Part shown: in pieces, positions 7,865 through 15,188 of the stretch
Numbering within the stretch: the stretch's first letter is position 1
Layout of the letters: each line of letters opens with the position of its first letter
Origin: Candidatus Latescibacterota bacterium
GTDB taxonomy: Bacteria; Krumholzibacteriota; Krumholzibacteriia; Krumholzibacteriales; Krumholzibacteriaceae
NCBI GenBank assembly: GCA_019038625.1
Contig: JAHOYU010000047.1
Span: 1-32,985, forward strand
Reading direction: 5' to 3'
Length of the DNA stretch: 32,985 nucleotides
The notes under the pieces: model-generated
The model's input: only the letters and a program-made list of their open reading frames with translations
Told to the model about the DNA's origin: nothing
The model's database searches: none
Position numbers and translations under genes: made by a program

Positions 7865-8443
7865 ATGTCGAATGTTTCGACAGACATAAAAAAAGAGACT
7901 CTACTGGCTTGGAAGAATGGTAGTTCCGATGCATTTGAGGAGATTGTGAATATTACTATGACTCGCGCGTATTCGGTCGCACTGAGCCTTGTCGGAAACG
8001 CGGAGGACGCAAAAGACCTTTCGCAGGAAGCCTTCATAGCCGCTCACAGGGCGAAGAAGAGTTTTGACGATGAAAGGCCGTTTTTCCCCTGGTTCTACAG
8101 GATCCTTCGTAACAGATGTCTGAACTTTATCCGAAGCAGGTCAAAGCGCGGAGAGATATCGATGGATGTGCTGATCGAGAAGGACAGTGGTATCGAATCG
8201 CCGGAAAGAGCGATGATCCGAAAAGAGGATTCCGAAGCGCTATGGAATGCTCTTTTCACACTTTCTCCGGAACATCGTGAAATAATAGTTTTGAGGAATT
8301 TTCAGGATCTGGCCTATCGGGAGATATCCGAAGTACTTGGTATCTCCCAGGGAACCGTGATGTCCAGACTCTTTTATGCCAGGAAGGCTCTCTATGATGT
8401 TTTAAAGGACCGTCTCCGCGTCGAAGGGGATGATGCGCGATGA
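7865..8443 (+). CDS. ECF-type RNA polymerase sigma factor
   Basis: A 192-residue extracytoplasmic-function sigma factor. Region 2 (about 15-90) contains DAKDLSQEAFI and a PWFYRILRNRCLNFIR stretch for core and -10 binding. Region 4 (about 125-180) contains LSPEHREIIVLR and the helix-turn-helix YREISEVLGISQGTVMSRL that reads the -35. There is no region 1 or 3, as expected for ECF factors. It starts 40 bases after the terminator and overlaps the following anti-sigma gene by four bases (ATGA), the standard arrangement for a sigma factor held inactive by its partner. Its regulon cannot be read from the sequence, but envelope genes nearby are natural candidates. Confidence 0.95.
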   Translation: MSNVSTDIKKETLLAWKNGSSDAFEEIVNITMTRAYSVALSLVGNAEDAKDLSQEAFIAAHRAKKSFDDERPFFPWFYRILRNRCLNFIRSRSKRGEISMDVLIEKDSGIESPERAMIRKEDSEALWNALFTLSPEHREIIVLRNFQDLAYREISEVLGISQGTVMSRLFYARKALYDVLKDRLRVEGDDAR

Positions 8444-8874
8444 GCTGTAACAGGATGGAATCCGATGGAATGCGTTATCTCGACCATGAGATGACGGCCG
8501 ATGAGATAGCCGAATTCGAGAAACATCTGACTGAATGTGGCACCTGTCGCACGATGATGGAAGAAATGGGAAGGCTCGATGCCTTTACCGGCCGGATGAA
8601 GATCAAGGACCCGGTCGACTCTTTCATGGAAGGATACTGGAAGTCGATCTACAGGAGATTCGAGAGAAAGACAGCCTGGATCGTGATCATAGCAGGGGCG
8701 TCAGTCGCTGTGCTGTACTTATTAATAATGATGTTCAGAGAAATCGGAAAGCTCACGTTTGGGACTGGCGTCATGTTAGTTCTCCTGGCAGGGCTGATAA
8801 CTCTGTTGATATCTGTGATAAGGGAAAGGTTTCACCAGAAGAAATCGGACAGATACAAGGATATAGTCCGTTAA
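8440..8874 (+). CDS. Membrane anti-sigma factor with zinc-finger (zf-HC2) domain
   Basis: The 144-residue protein begins with an anti-sigma ZAS/zf-HC2 module: Cys3, then HLTECGTC at about 29-36, giving the H-x3-C-x2-C zinc ligands, with the helical sigma-binding segment around residues 10-30. Two membrane helices follow (about 79-97 and 106-127), with a basic cytosolic end. It overlaps the sigma-factor gene by four bases and so very probably binds that sigma factor. Release by redox change or proteolysis is known for the family but not shown here. No extracytoplasmic sensor domain is visible beyond the short loop between helices. Confidence 0.9.
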   Translation: MSCNRMESDGMRYLDHEMTADEIAEFEKHLTECGTCRTMMEEMGRLDAFTGRMKIKDPVDSFMEGYWKSIYRRFERKTAWIVIIAGASVAVLYLLIMMFREIGKLTFGTGVMLVLLAGLITLLISVIRERFHQKKSDRYKDIVR

Positions 8875-8914
8875 CACCCGCTGAATCCGAGCGGGGTATC
8901 CTGAGAGGTGTAAT

Positions 8915-9235
8915 ATGTTGATAGTGACTACGGATGAGATTGACGGTAAGAAGATAGTCAAGGTGATTGGCCTTGTTAAAGGGAACACGATCAGAGCCAG
9001 AAACATCGGGAAAGACATCATGGCGGCTCTCCGCAATATAGCGGGGGGTGAGATCGTCGAGTATACGAAGATGATCGCCGAATCACGGGAACAGGCCCTG
9101 GACAGACTCACTGAAGAGGCCGAGTCGTTTGGCGCTAACGCGGTACTGGCCACGAGGTTCACCACTTCCGCAATGATGGATGGAGCGGCTGAACTGCTTG
9201 TATACGGGACGGCAGTCGTAGTGGAGGATGAATGA
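8915..9235 (+). CDS. YbjQ/UPF0145-like protein
   Basis: A 106-residue protein matching the YbjQ/UPF0145 family: early strands (MLIVTTDEIDGKKIVKVIG), the conserved VxGNTIRARNIGKDIMAALRN region, the helix with REQALDRLTEEAESFGANAV and a final strand pair (LLVYGTAVVV). The fold forms small oligomeric rings; the biological role is unknown, though it has been described as a heavy-metal-binding-type domain. A GAGAGG ribosome-binding site lies about 8 bases before ATG 8915. A short stem (8877-8895) lies in the 40-base gap after the anti-sigma gene, and its stop overlaps the next start by four bases, so it sits within the sigma-factor operon. Confidence 0.85.
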   Translation: MLIVTTDEIDGKKIVKVIGLVKGNTIRARNIGKDIMAALRNIAGGEIVEYTKMIAESREQALDRLTEEAESFGANAVLATRFTTSAMMDGAAELLVYGTAVVVEDE

Positions 9236-10077
9236 TCAAGCTGGGGGGATTCGAGCTGAGGGCGATTGAGGCTGGGAAGTTTCGTCTCGATGGGGGAGCG
9301 ATGTTCGGTGTGGTCCCGAAGGTGCTCTGGCAGAAGACTGATCCTGCCGATGAGAACAATCGGATATCGATGCACATGAGGCTGCTGTACGGAGAATCGA
9401 ATGGCAGGAGATTTGTCATAGACAGTGGCGCGGGGACGAAGCTGGGGGATAAGATGCTCAGCAACTATGAGATCGAAAGTCGGGGGCTCAGGGAGTCATT
9501 CCTTTCCGAAAGGATAGATCCGGATTCGGTCACCGACGCGATCGCCACGCATCTTCATTTCGATCATGCCGGGGGCTATACCTTCTACGGCGAGGATGAG
9601 AAGATAAGGCTGACTTTTCCCGGCGCAATCCATCATGTCCAGAAAAGACAGTGGGATGCCGCACTCGAGCCAAACGAGAAGGACAGGGCGAGCTTCTTTC
9701 TGGAAAACTTTGTCGGGATAGAAGAAGCGGGAATGCTTGACCTCGTAGAGGGTGAGAAGGTCATCTTTCCGGGAGTGAGAGTGGTTCCGACTGACGGGCA
9801 TACACCCGGACACCAGGTCGTTCTGATCGAGACCTCCGATGGAACGGTGATGTACTGCGGTGACCTTATACCCTTAGCCTCACATGTCAATCTGCCATAC
9901 ATCATGGCCTACGACCATTTCCCTCTGTCGACACTGGCCGAGAAGAAGAGATTGCTGGCAAGGGCTGCTGATGAAGACTGGATCCTCTTTTTCGAACATG
10001 ATCCGGTCATTTCCGGATGCAGAGTCAGAAGAAACGACAAGGGACGGTATGAGATCAGTGAGACTGTCGATTTCTAA
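9232..10077 (+). CDS. Metallo-beta-lactamase-fold hydrolase
   Basis: A 281-residue MBL-fold enzyme with a complete two-metal site: HLHFDH (107-112), a histidine in DGHTPGHQ (194), the bridging aspartate in CGDLIP (211) and a final histidine in FEHDP near 258. This pattern is shared by lactonases, glyoxalase II-like enzymes and other hydrolases; the long N-terminal part before the first motif and the GHTPGH form resemble N-acyl-homoserine-lactonase-like or general MBL hydrolases. The substrate cannot be told. It begins in a four-base overlap with the YbjQ-like gene (GGAGG 4 bases upstream) and ends the sigma-factor operon, 6 bases from the convergent permease gene. Confidence 0.92.
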   Translation: MIKLGGFELRAIEAGKFRLDGGAMFGVVPKVLWQKTDPADENNRISMHMRLLYGESNGRRFVIDSGAGTKLGDKMLSNYEIESRGLRESFLSERIDPDSVTDAIATHLHFDHAGGYTFYGEDEKIRLTFPGAIHHVQKRQWDAALEPNEKDRASFFLENFVGIEEAGMLDLVEGEKVIFPGVRVVPTDGHTPGHQVVLIETSDGTVMYCGDLIPLASHVNLPYIMAYDHFPLSTLAEKKRLLARAADEDWILFFEHDPVISGCRVRRNDKGRYEISETVDF

Positions 10078-10083
10078 TCTGCC

Positions 10084-11403
10084 TCAAAGATATCTGACGA
10101 CGATATATATTGCTGAGATTATCACTGACACGAGCATAAGCGGGAATCCATATCTGAAGTAGTTCCGGAAATTCAGCGGGCTCCTGGTCTTTTCGCTGAA
10201 TCCGGCAATAACGACATTAGCCGAGGCTCCCACTATTGTTCCGTTCCCACCCAGGCATGCTCCAAGAGCGAGGCTCCACCACAGGGGCATTGATTGATTC
10301 ATGAGATAGATGTGGTAGGCGGCCTCGTCCAGGCCTACCGTGTTCGGGTAGAGCGACATGCTGATCCTCGTCAGAAGCGGGATCATTGCTGCGACGAAAG
10401 GTATGTTGTCGAGAAACGCTGACGCGATCGCTGAGATGACCAGTATCGATAAACAGAGTACGGCGGGGTTATCGCTGAGAGACAGCACTCCGCTGGCCAT
10501 CCACTCGAGGACTCCGACCTTGTCAAGTCCTCCCACCATGACAAAAAGACCCATGAAAAAGAAGATAGTCGTCCACTCGATCTCCTCAAGCCTTTTCTCG
10601 ATATCGGTCCCACTCCATATCAGCAGGATCCCACCGCCGGCAAGGGCCACAGTCGCCGGTTTCAGGCCGAGGAAGTCATGGAGGATAAAGCCGACCATTG
10701 TCAGCCCGAGAACGATCAGGCTGCGTCGCAGAAGAGTATGATCCTTTATGACTTTTGTCTCATCCATCCCCTCGATCACTTTTTCCATATCGGAGAAATT
10801 GGTCTTGAGTTGTTTGCGAAATATTATTTTCAAAATAGCGAGGGTCACTACGAGGACGATAAGTGATACGGGTCCCAGATGGATGAGGAAATCCATGAAA
10901 GAATAATCTGTAGCGCTTCCTATCAGGATATTGGGGGGATCACCGATCAGCGTGGCTGTCCCTCCGATATTCGCGGCAAGGATCTCGGCGACGAGGAAGG
11001 GGAAAGGAGATATATCGAGCATCTCGGCGATCAGTATAGTGATCGGCGCAATGAGAAGGACTGTCGTGACATTGTCAAGCAGGGCGGAAGCTATTGCCGT
11101 AAAAAGTGAAAACCACAGTAGTATCTTCCATCCGTCTCCGCCTGTCTTTTTTGTGATCACGATCGCTATATAGGTGAATACGCCTGTTTCCTTGACCACG
11201 CTTATCAGAAGCATCATGCCTGTAAGCAGTCCCAGCGTATTGAAGTCGATCGCATCGAAGGCCTCCGACTGGGGCAGTATATGTAGAAGGACTATCAGCA
11301 CTCCTCCCATGAGGGCGATCTTTGTCCTGTGTATCTTTTCTGAAATGATAAGGATATAAGCGAGTATGAAAACGAGGAGCGCTGTGATCGTGTGAGCTGT
11401 CAA
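10084..11403 (-). CDS. ArsB/NhaD/SLC13-type ion transporter permease (TTG start)
   Basis: The 439-residue protein is hydrophobic throughout, with about 10-12 membrane helices in two related halves. Each half carries a family motif: ALLDNVTTVLL and a GDPPNI segment in the first, AFLDNIPFVAAM and GGNGTIVGASANV in the second. This is the ion-transporter superfamily containing ArsB arsenite pumps, NhaD sodium/proton antiporters and the P protein. The ion is not determined; Na+/H+ exchange is a fair guess. Translation starts at TTG, overlapping the stop of the CBS gene (TTGA), with GGAAGG 6 bases upstream. Being third in an EIIA-CBS-permease operon suggests control by phosphorylation state and by nucleotide binding. 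Confidence 0.9.
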   Translation of the reverse strand: MTAHTITALLVFILAYILIISEKIHRTKIALMGGVLIVLLHILPQSEAFDAIDFNTLGLLTGMMLLISVVKETGVFTYIAIVITKKTGGDGWKILLWFSLFTAIASALLDNVTTVLLIAPITILIAEMLDISPFPFLVAEILAANIGGTATLIGDPPNILIGSATDYSFMDFLIHLGPVSLIVLVVTLAILKIIFRKQLKTNFSDMEKVIEGMDETKVIKDHTLLRRSLIVLGLTMVGFILHDFLGLKPATVALAGGGILLIWSGTDIEKRLEEIEWTTIFFFMGLFVMVGGLDKVGVLEWMASGVLSLSDNPAVLCLSILVISAIASAFLDNIPFVAAMIPLLTRISMSLYPNTVGLDEAAYHIYLMNQSMPLWWSLALGACLGGNGTIVGASANVVIAGFSEKTRSPLNFRNYFRYGFPLMLVSVIISAIYIVVRYL

Positions 11404-11882
11404 TCTTGACCTTCCATATCGTATATCGCCCGGCAGATCTCAGTCTGGCCTATCATTCCTGCGAGGCGTCCCTCATCGACTACCGGGATCCTCGGGATGC
11501 CCTGCCTGTGAAGGATCGCTCCAGCTTTCAGGACGCTGTCGTTTATCTCCATGACCTTGACGTCTTCCTGCATCAGGTCCTCTGCAACGAAGAGACTCTC
11601 TTCCAGGGAGAAGGAATTATTCTCCAGCGCGCCGAAATTCTGGATGAAGTCGATGTCGCGGACCAGGTCGAGATATTCGGGAAGGAAGATGAGGATAAAA
11701 TCGTCTATCGTGATGATTCCTCTTAGCTTGCCATCCTCATCGACAACGGGAAGGACCGGTTCCCGGGATTCGAAGAATAGTTTGGCCACCTCGCGCATGG
11801 GCGTCTCGGGGCGCACAGCCCTGAAATCCTTTTTCATGTATTTTCCGATTTTCAAAGTGCCCTCCAGACGGAACGGCTCCAC
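11400..11882 (-). CDS. Tandem CBS-domain regulatory protein (GTG start)
   Basis: A 160-residue protein made of two CBS domains. The first spans about 12-70 (YMKKDFRAVRPETPMREVAK ... LPVVDEDGKLRGIITIDD) and the second about 100-155 (LMQEDVKVM ... IPVVDEGRLAGMIGQTE). CBS pairs bind adenine nucleotides and regulate attached or neighbouring enzymes and transporters. The start codon is GTG two bases after the EIIA stop, and the end overlaps the permease start, so the three genes are translationally coupled. The likely role is a cytosolic regulatory subunit of the permease. No extra catalytic domain is seen. Confidence 0.88.
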   Translation of the reverse strand: MEPFRLEGTLKIGKYMKKDFRAVRPETPMREVAKLFFESREPVLPVVDEDGKLRGIITIDDFILIFLPEYLDLVRDIDFIQNFGALENNSFSLEESLFVAEDLMQEDVKVMEINDSVLKAGAILHRQGIPRIPVVDEGRLAGMIGQTEICRAIYDMEGQD

Positions 11883-11884
11883 CT

Positions 11885-12349
11885 CTACAGAAATTTTTCC
11901 TCGGCTTTTGATATCAATTCCATGAATTCCTTTTCACTTCTGCATTCGAGCAGAGAGTTCCGGACTTCCTCATGTTTTATCAGGCGGGATATCCCGGCAA
12001 GCGCTTTGATATGGGGACCCGATACATCGCGTGGCGATACAAGGATGAAAAAGAGGTTGGCGTCTTCTCCGTCGATCGACTCAAAATCGATTCCCTTACG
12101 TGACAGCCCAAAAGCGGTAAACAACTTTCCGACTGCCGGTGTCTTGGCATGAGGTACGGCGAGTCCCACTCCGATGCCGGTACTCTGCTTCTTTTCTCTC
12201 TCCCTGATCGCGTCGAGGATCGTATCCTTTTCCTTGAGCTTGTACGCGTCGCAGAGAAGGTCGACCATCTCGGCAAGGGCCTCCTGTTTGTCGGCGGCCT
12301 TCATATCGAGCAGGACAGCCGATTTTCTGATTTGTTTTGATATCCTCAT
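11885..12349 (-). CDS. PTS EIIA-Ntr/fructose-type phosphocarrier domain protein
   Basis: A 154-residue single-domain EIIA of the PtsN/fructose type. The phosphorylation site is His67 in GVGLAVPHAKT, and the family landmarks REREKKQSTGIG and FFILVSPRDVSGPHIKAL are present. Free-standing EIIA proteins act as regulators, passing or sensing phosphate from HPr-like proteins, rather than importing sugar. It is the first gene of a tight operon with a CBS protein and an ion permease, recalling EIIA-Ntr control of potassium transport, so control of ion transport is the inferred role. No HPr, EI or sugar EIIB/EIIC gene is in the window. A good promoter lies just upstream. Confidence 0.9.
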   Translation of the reverse strand: MRISKQIRKSAVLLDMKAADKQEALAEMVDLLCDAYKLKEKDTILDAIREREKKQSTGIGVGLAVPHAKTPAVGKLFTAFGLSRKGIDFESIDGEDANLFFILVSPRDVSGPHIKALAGISRLIKHEEVRNSLLECRSEKEFMELISKAEEKFL

Positions 12350-12381
12350 GTGTCAGCACCATCCTTTTCATCGAGGACGGT

Positions 12382-12410
12382 AAGTTAAGGTATTTACAAC
12401 TCTGTGTCAA
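12382..12410 (-). promoter_or_regulatory. Sigma-70 promoter of the EIIA-CBS-permease operon
   Basis: On the minus strand a perfect -35 TTGACA (12410-12405) is followed after 17 bases by -10 TAACTT (12387-12382). Transcription would begin near 12375, about 25 bases before the EIIA start codon. It lies directly after the end of the outer-membrane protein gene. Confidence 0.5.
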
Positions 12411-12414
12411 CACT

Positions 12415-13101
12415 CTACCAGATGCGTATCCCAGCAGTGAGGTAATAGTACATCCCACTGAAATCCATGACCACATCCTCATCACTATTGCTGAAGATCG
12501 CCGGATCGCCGAATTTGTCTTCGAAACCGTCGACTTTGAGGTGCCGGTATCCGAGCATGAACCCGATTTCTACCGGACGAAGGAAACTTGCGTTCACCTC
12601 TGCGAATATATCCCAGCCATACGAATTTTTCTTGTACTCATCGAGCCTGCTATCCTCCGTCAGTTCGTTTGTCTCGAACGTCGTCTTGGAGAATGAACCC
12701 CGGCCACCCATGTTGATGTCGAGCAGTTCGGGGAATCTGAAGATGTTTACAGCTCCTCCAAGCACCAGAACGTTAGCCGGCGATTTGTAGATCAGGTTGA
12801 AATCTCCGGCGTCCATAGTGGTATCCATCCAGTAATGCTCATATCCGATAATGGCCGCAAACTTGTCGAAGAACCAGACCCTGCCTTCGAGGTATACCTG
12901 GAAGCCATTATCCACCGATGTGAGATCGCCGTCATAAAACTGACGCAACTGTCCCATCTGGTCGTCGAGCTCGCCCATCGAGTAATAAGCTGATCCTATT
13001 CCGGCCTTGGCCGAGAAGCCTATCGGGGAAGAGTCGGCGAGGGCCTCTGCCGGAACCGCGAACGATATGGCAATGATCAGAAGTGTGAAAAATAATCTCA
13101 T
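12415..13101 (-). CDS. Outer-membrane beta-barrel protein
   Basis: A 228-residue protein with a signal peptide (residues 1-22, ending AEALA) followed by alternating aromatic and polar strands (GFQVYLEGRVWFF, FAAIIGYEHYW, YGWDIFAEVNASF, EIGFMLGYRHLKV). It ends in an aromatic strand, YYYLTAGIRIW, with a terminal tryptophan, typical of a BAM-inserted small barrel of about eight strands. The role is unknown; it could be a structural or small-molecule channel protein. It starts two bases after the aminotransferase stop with an AAGGAGAG ribosome-binding site inside that gene's end, so the two are co-transcribed, although their functions look unrelated. Confidence 0.8.
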   Translation of the reverse strand: MRLFFTLLIIAISFAVPAEALADSSPIGFSAKAGIGSAYYSMGELDDQMGQLRQFYDGDLTSVDNGFQVYLEGRVWFFDKFAAIIGYEHYWMDTTMDAGDFNLIYKSPANVLVLGGAVNIFRFPELLDINMGGRGSFSKTTFETNELTEDSRLDEYKKNSYGWDIFAEVNASFLRPVEIGFMLGYRHLKVDGFEDKFGDPAIFSNSDEDVVMDFSGMYYYLTAGIRIW

Positions 13102-13103
13102 CC

Positions 13104-14261
13104 TTACTCTCCTTTGTTAATTGTCCCACTAATATATTCTCCAAGACGTCTGATGCCTTCCCTGATATTATCGAGCGAATTCGCGTATGAGATCCGCAGG
13201 TGTCCCTCTCCGCGTTCGCCGAAATCTATTCCGGGGGTGAGTGCTACTCCCACCTTGTCGAGGATATCGAAAGCCAGCTTGTAGGAGTCCCTGCCCAGGT
13301 GGGAAGCGTTGACGAAGATATAGAATGCGCCCCTGGGTTCGATAGTGTATTCGAGTCCGAGGCCGGGCAGCGCTTCAAGGAGGTAGCGTCTCCTTTCGTC
13401 GTACATCTTGACCATAGCCGGAATCTCCGGATGGGTACCTCTCAATGCTTCGATACCGGCTGCCTGCACGAAAGAACCCGGGGATATAAAGAAGTTCTGC
13501 TGAAGTATCTGCAGTGAACGAAGGGCCTTTTCAGGAACTATCATGTATCCGAGGCGCCAGCCCGTCATCGCGAACAGCTTTGAAAAACCGTTCAGTACAT
13601 AGCTGTCGGGCGAAAACTCAAGAGCGGAACGTTCCTTCTCTCCATAGACCAGACCATGATATATCTCATCGCTTATCACAGGGGGGCCGATGCCGCAGAT
13701 CGATTCGAATTCCGCCGCGCCGATAAGTGTTCCTGTCGGATTGGCGGGTGAATTGACCATGATCCCTTTTGTCCTGGCACAGACCACTTTTTCAACATCT
13801 TCAGCGCGAAGTTGAAAACCATCTTCTTCCCGGGTGGTGACAAATCTCGGCACTCCTCCAAGATACCTGATGAAGTTGGGATAGCACGGATAACAGGGAT
13901 CGCCCAGGATGATCTCGTCACCCGGATGTTCGATGAATGTAGACATGACAAGCAGGAGTGCGGGAGAGACGCCCATGGTCACGAGTACCTGTCCGGGTGA
14001 TATATCTATGTCGTAGCCGTTTCCGTAATATGTTGCGATCGCCTCTCTCAATTCGAGGATCCCGCGGCTGTCAGTGTAATGAGTGTCTCCGGCATGGAGT
14101 GAGGATTCGGCTGCTCTGATGATTCCGGGAGGGGTCGGGAAATCCGGTTCGCCGATCTCCATATGAATAATGGACCGGCCTTCTTTTTCGAGTTCGATAG
14201 CCCTCTCCAGGACTTCCATCACCATGAATGGTCTGATCTCACCGTTTTCTATCTTTTCCAT
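13104..14261 (-). CDS. PLP-dependent aminotransferase, aspartate aminotransferase family (class I)
   Basis: A 385-residue fold-type I aminotransferase. Visible landmarks are IGEPDFPTP (about 36-44), YTDSRG (62-67), the substrate-carboxylate SPANPTG (171-177), SDEIYHGL with Asp198 and Tyr201 contacting PLP, and the PLP lysine Lys228 in NGFSKLFAMTGWRLGY. C-terminal RGAFYIF and HLRISYA are also typical. The family covers aspartate, alanine and aromatic aminotransferases, so the amino acid used is not certain. It is transcribed from a good promoter with an overlapping inverted repeat and is followed by the outer-membrane protein gene. It may supply amino-nitrogen transfer in the same region as threonine synthase, but no shared pathway is shown. 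Confidence 0.92.
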   Translation of the reverse strand: MEKIENGEIRPFMVMEVLERAIELEKEGRSIIHMEIGEPDFPTPPGIIRAAESSLHAGDTHYTDSRGILELREAIATYYGNGYDIDISPGQVLVTMGVSPALLLVMSTFIEHPGDEIILGDPCYPCYPNFIRYLGGVPRFVTTREEDGFQLRAEDVEKVVCARTKGIMVNSPANPTGTLIGAAEFESICGIGPPVISDEIYHGLVYGEKERSALEFSPDSYVLNGFSKLFAMTGWRLGYMIVPEKALRSLQILQQNFFISPGSFVQAAGIEALRGTHPEIPAMVKMYDERRRYLLEALPGLGLEYTIEPRGAFYIFVNASHLGRDSYKLAFDILDKVGVALTPGIDFGERGEGHLRISYANSLDNIREGIRRLGEYISGTINKGE

Positions 14262-14281
14262 CCCGCCCTTTCCCCTTAATG

Positions 14282-14307
14282 GCCACTATTCGAGAATAAT
14301 CAGTGGC
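14282..14307. promoter_or_regulatory. Inverted repeat overlapping the aminotransferase promoter -10
   Basis: GCCACT (14282-14287) and AGTGGC (14302-14307) are perfect inverted arms, with partly matching ATT/AAT next to them, forming a 26-bp dyad centred near 14294. It covers the -10 box at 14293-14298, the placement of a repressor operator. It could also fold as a hairpin downstream of pgeF, but no T-run follows. Confidence 0.4.
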
Positions 14308-14321
14308 TGCTCACAAGTCAA
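14293..14321 (-). promoter_or_regulatory. Sigma-70 promoter of the aminotransferase-OMP operon
   Basis: On the minus strand, -35 TTGACT (14321-14316) and -10 TATTCT (14298-14293) are separated by exactly 17 bases. Transcription would start near 14286, about 25 bases before the aminotransferase ATG. Confidence 0.6.
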
Positions 14322-14333
14322 TGCCCGTCCTGA

Positions 14334-15104
14334 TCATCCATGATCACGTATCATAGCTATCGTCCAGTGCCGTCCCGTAATCCCGCCATCACGCCTGTAT
14401 GAATAACATCGTTCGCTGTCGCAGCAGGTACAGACGTTCGAATGTATTATTGACTGTTTCCTTATCCCCGCGCCAGAGAGTTCCATCTCAAGGAAGGCTC
14501 GGAGATCGAGGTGCGGGGAGCCTTCGATAGATCTCACCGTTTCCTCGGGAAAGTCGCGGGCGATAGCTTCATCCACCTTGTAACATCTGCCACAGATACC
14601 CGGACCGGTCAATGCGACAGCGGCAGCCGGGTCAACTCCAAAACGGTCGGTCAGGATCTCGAAAGCCGATCCGATTATTCCTTTTCTTGCGCCTTCGCGT
14701 CCGGCATGGAGGGCCGCGAGTACTCTTTCTGGTGGTGAATAGATGATTATCGGGAAACAGTCTGCCGTATTGATCCCGAGTGCCACATCCGGCGATGTCG
14801 TTATCAGGCCGTCTGTGCGGGGAAAGAATCCACCATCGCTGGTAATGGCGATTTTGTCGCTATGGATCTGCCCACAGAGCGCGATTTTTTCCGGGGCGAT
14901 GCCGCAGTGATCCAGGAAGGCCTTTCTATTCGACAGGACGGCCTTTTCGTCATCACCAGTTCCCGATCCCAGATTCAGGGCGTCAAAAGGCGGATCGCTC
15001 GATCCACCGATGCGCGACGCGAACCGGACCATCAGTTCGGGAGCCATGATCTCGACAGCGGGAAACCCGCCTGTCACTATCCTGTTTTGTCTTTGCCAGT
15101 ACAT
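14334..15104 (-). CDS. pgeF: PgeF/YfiH-family (laccase-domain) protein, purine nucleoside phosphorylase-like
   Basis: The family (formerly polyphenol oxidase or laccase domain) includes peptidoglycan-editing factor and enzymes acting on purine nucleosides. The 256-residue frame shows the metal ligands of the family: the histidine of GQIHSDK, the cysteine of NTADCFPI and the histidine of LHAGREG. It also has TGPGICGRCYKVDEA and the C-terminal HSNVCTCCDSERCYSYRRDG. The usual HAGWRG reads HAGREG, so the tryptophan is lost while the histidine remains. The start is uncertain: ATG 15104 has no good ribosome-binding site, and an in-frame ATG at 15047 (237 residues) is possible and nearer the usual family length. 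It is divergent from threonine synthase. Confidence 0.87.
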   Translation of the reverse strand: MYWQRQNRIVTGGFPAVEIMAPELMVRFASRIGGSSDPPFDALNLGSGTGDDEKAVLSNRKAFLDHCGIAPEKIALCGQIHSDKIAITSDGGFFPRTDGLITTSPDVALGINTADCFPIIIYSPPERVLAALHAGREGARKGIIGSAFEILTDRFGVDPAAAVALTGPGICGRCYKVDEAIARDFPEETVRSIEGSPHLDLRAFLEMELSGAGIRKQSIIHSNVCTCCDSERCYSYRRDGGITGRHWTIAMIRDHG

Positions 15105-15122
15105 AACGGATTATCAGTTCAG

Positions 15123-15151
15123 TTGACATTACGACGCAGGTGCAGGATAAC
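15123..15151 (+). promoter_or_regulatory. Sigma-70 promoter of threonine synthase
   Basis: A perfect -35 TTGACA (15123-15128), a 17-base spacer and -10 GATAAC (15146-15151, four consensus positions). The start would be near 15158, giving a leader of about 30 bases to ATG 15189. It lies in the gap shared with the divergent pgeF. Confidence 0.55.
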
Positions 15152-15188
15152 TTATATCAGGTTCGATTTGAAAACAATTCGGAGGTCG

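Noticed and set aside
8877-8895. CCCGCT/AGCGGG stem between anti-sigma and YbjQ-like genes as a terminator
   Set aside because: The stem is only 6 bp, with no T-run, and the genes on both sides look like one operon.
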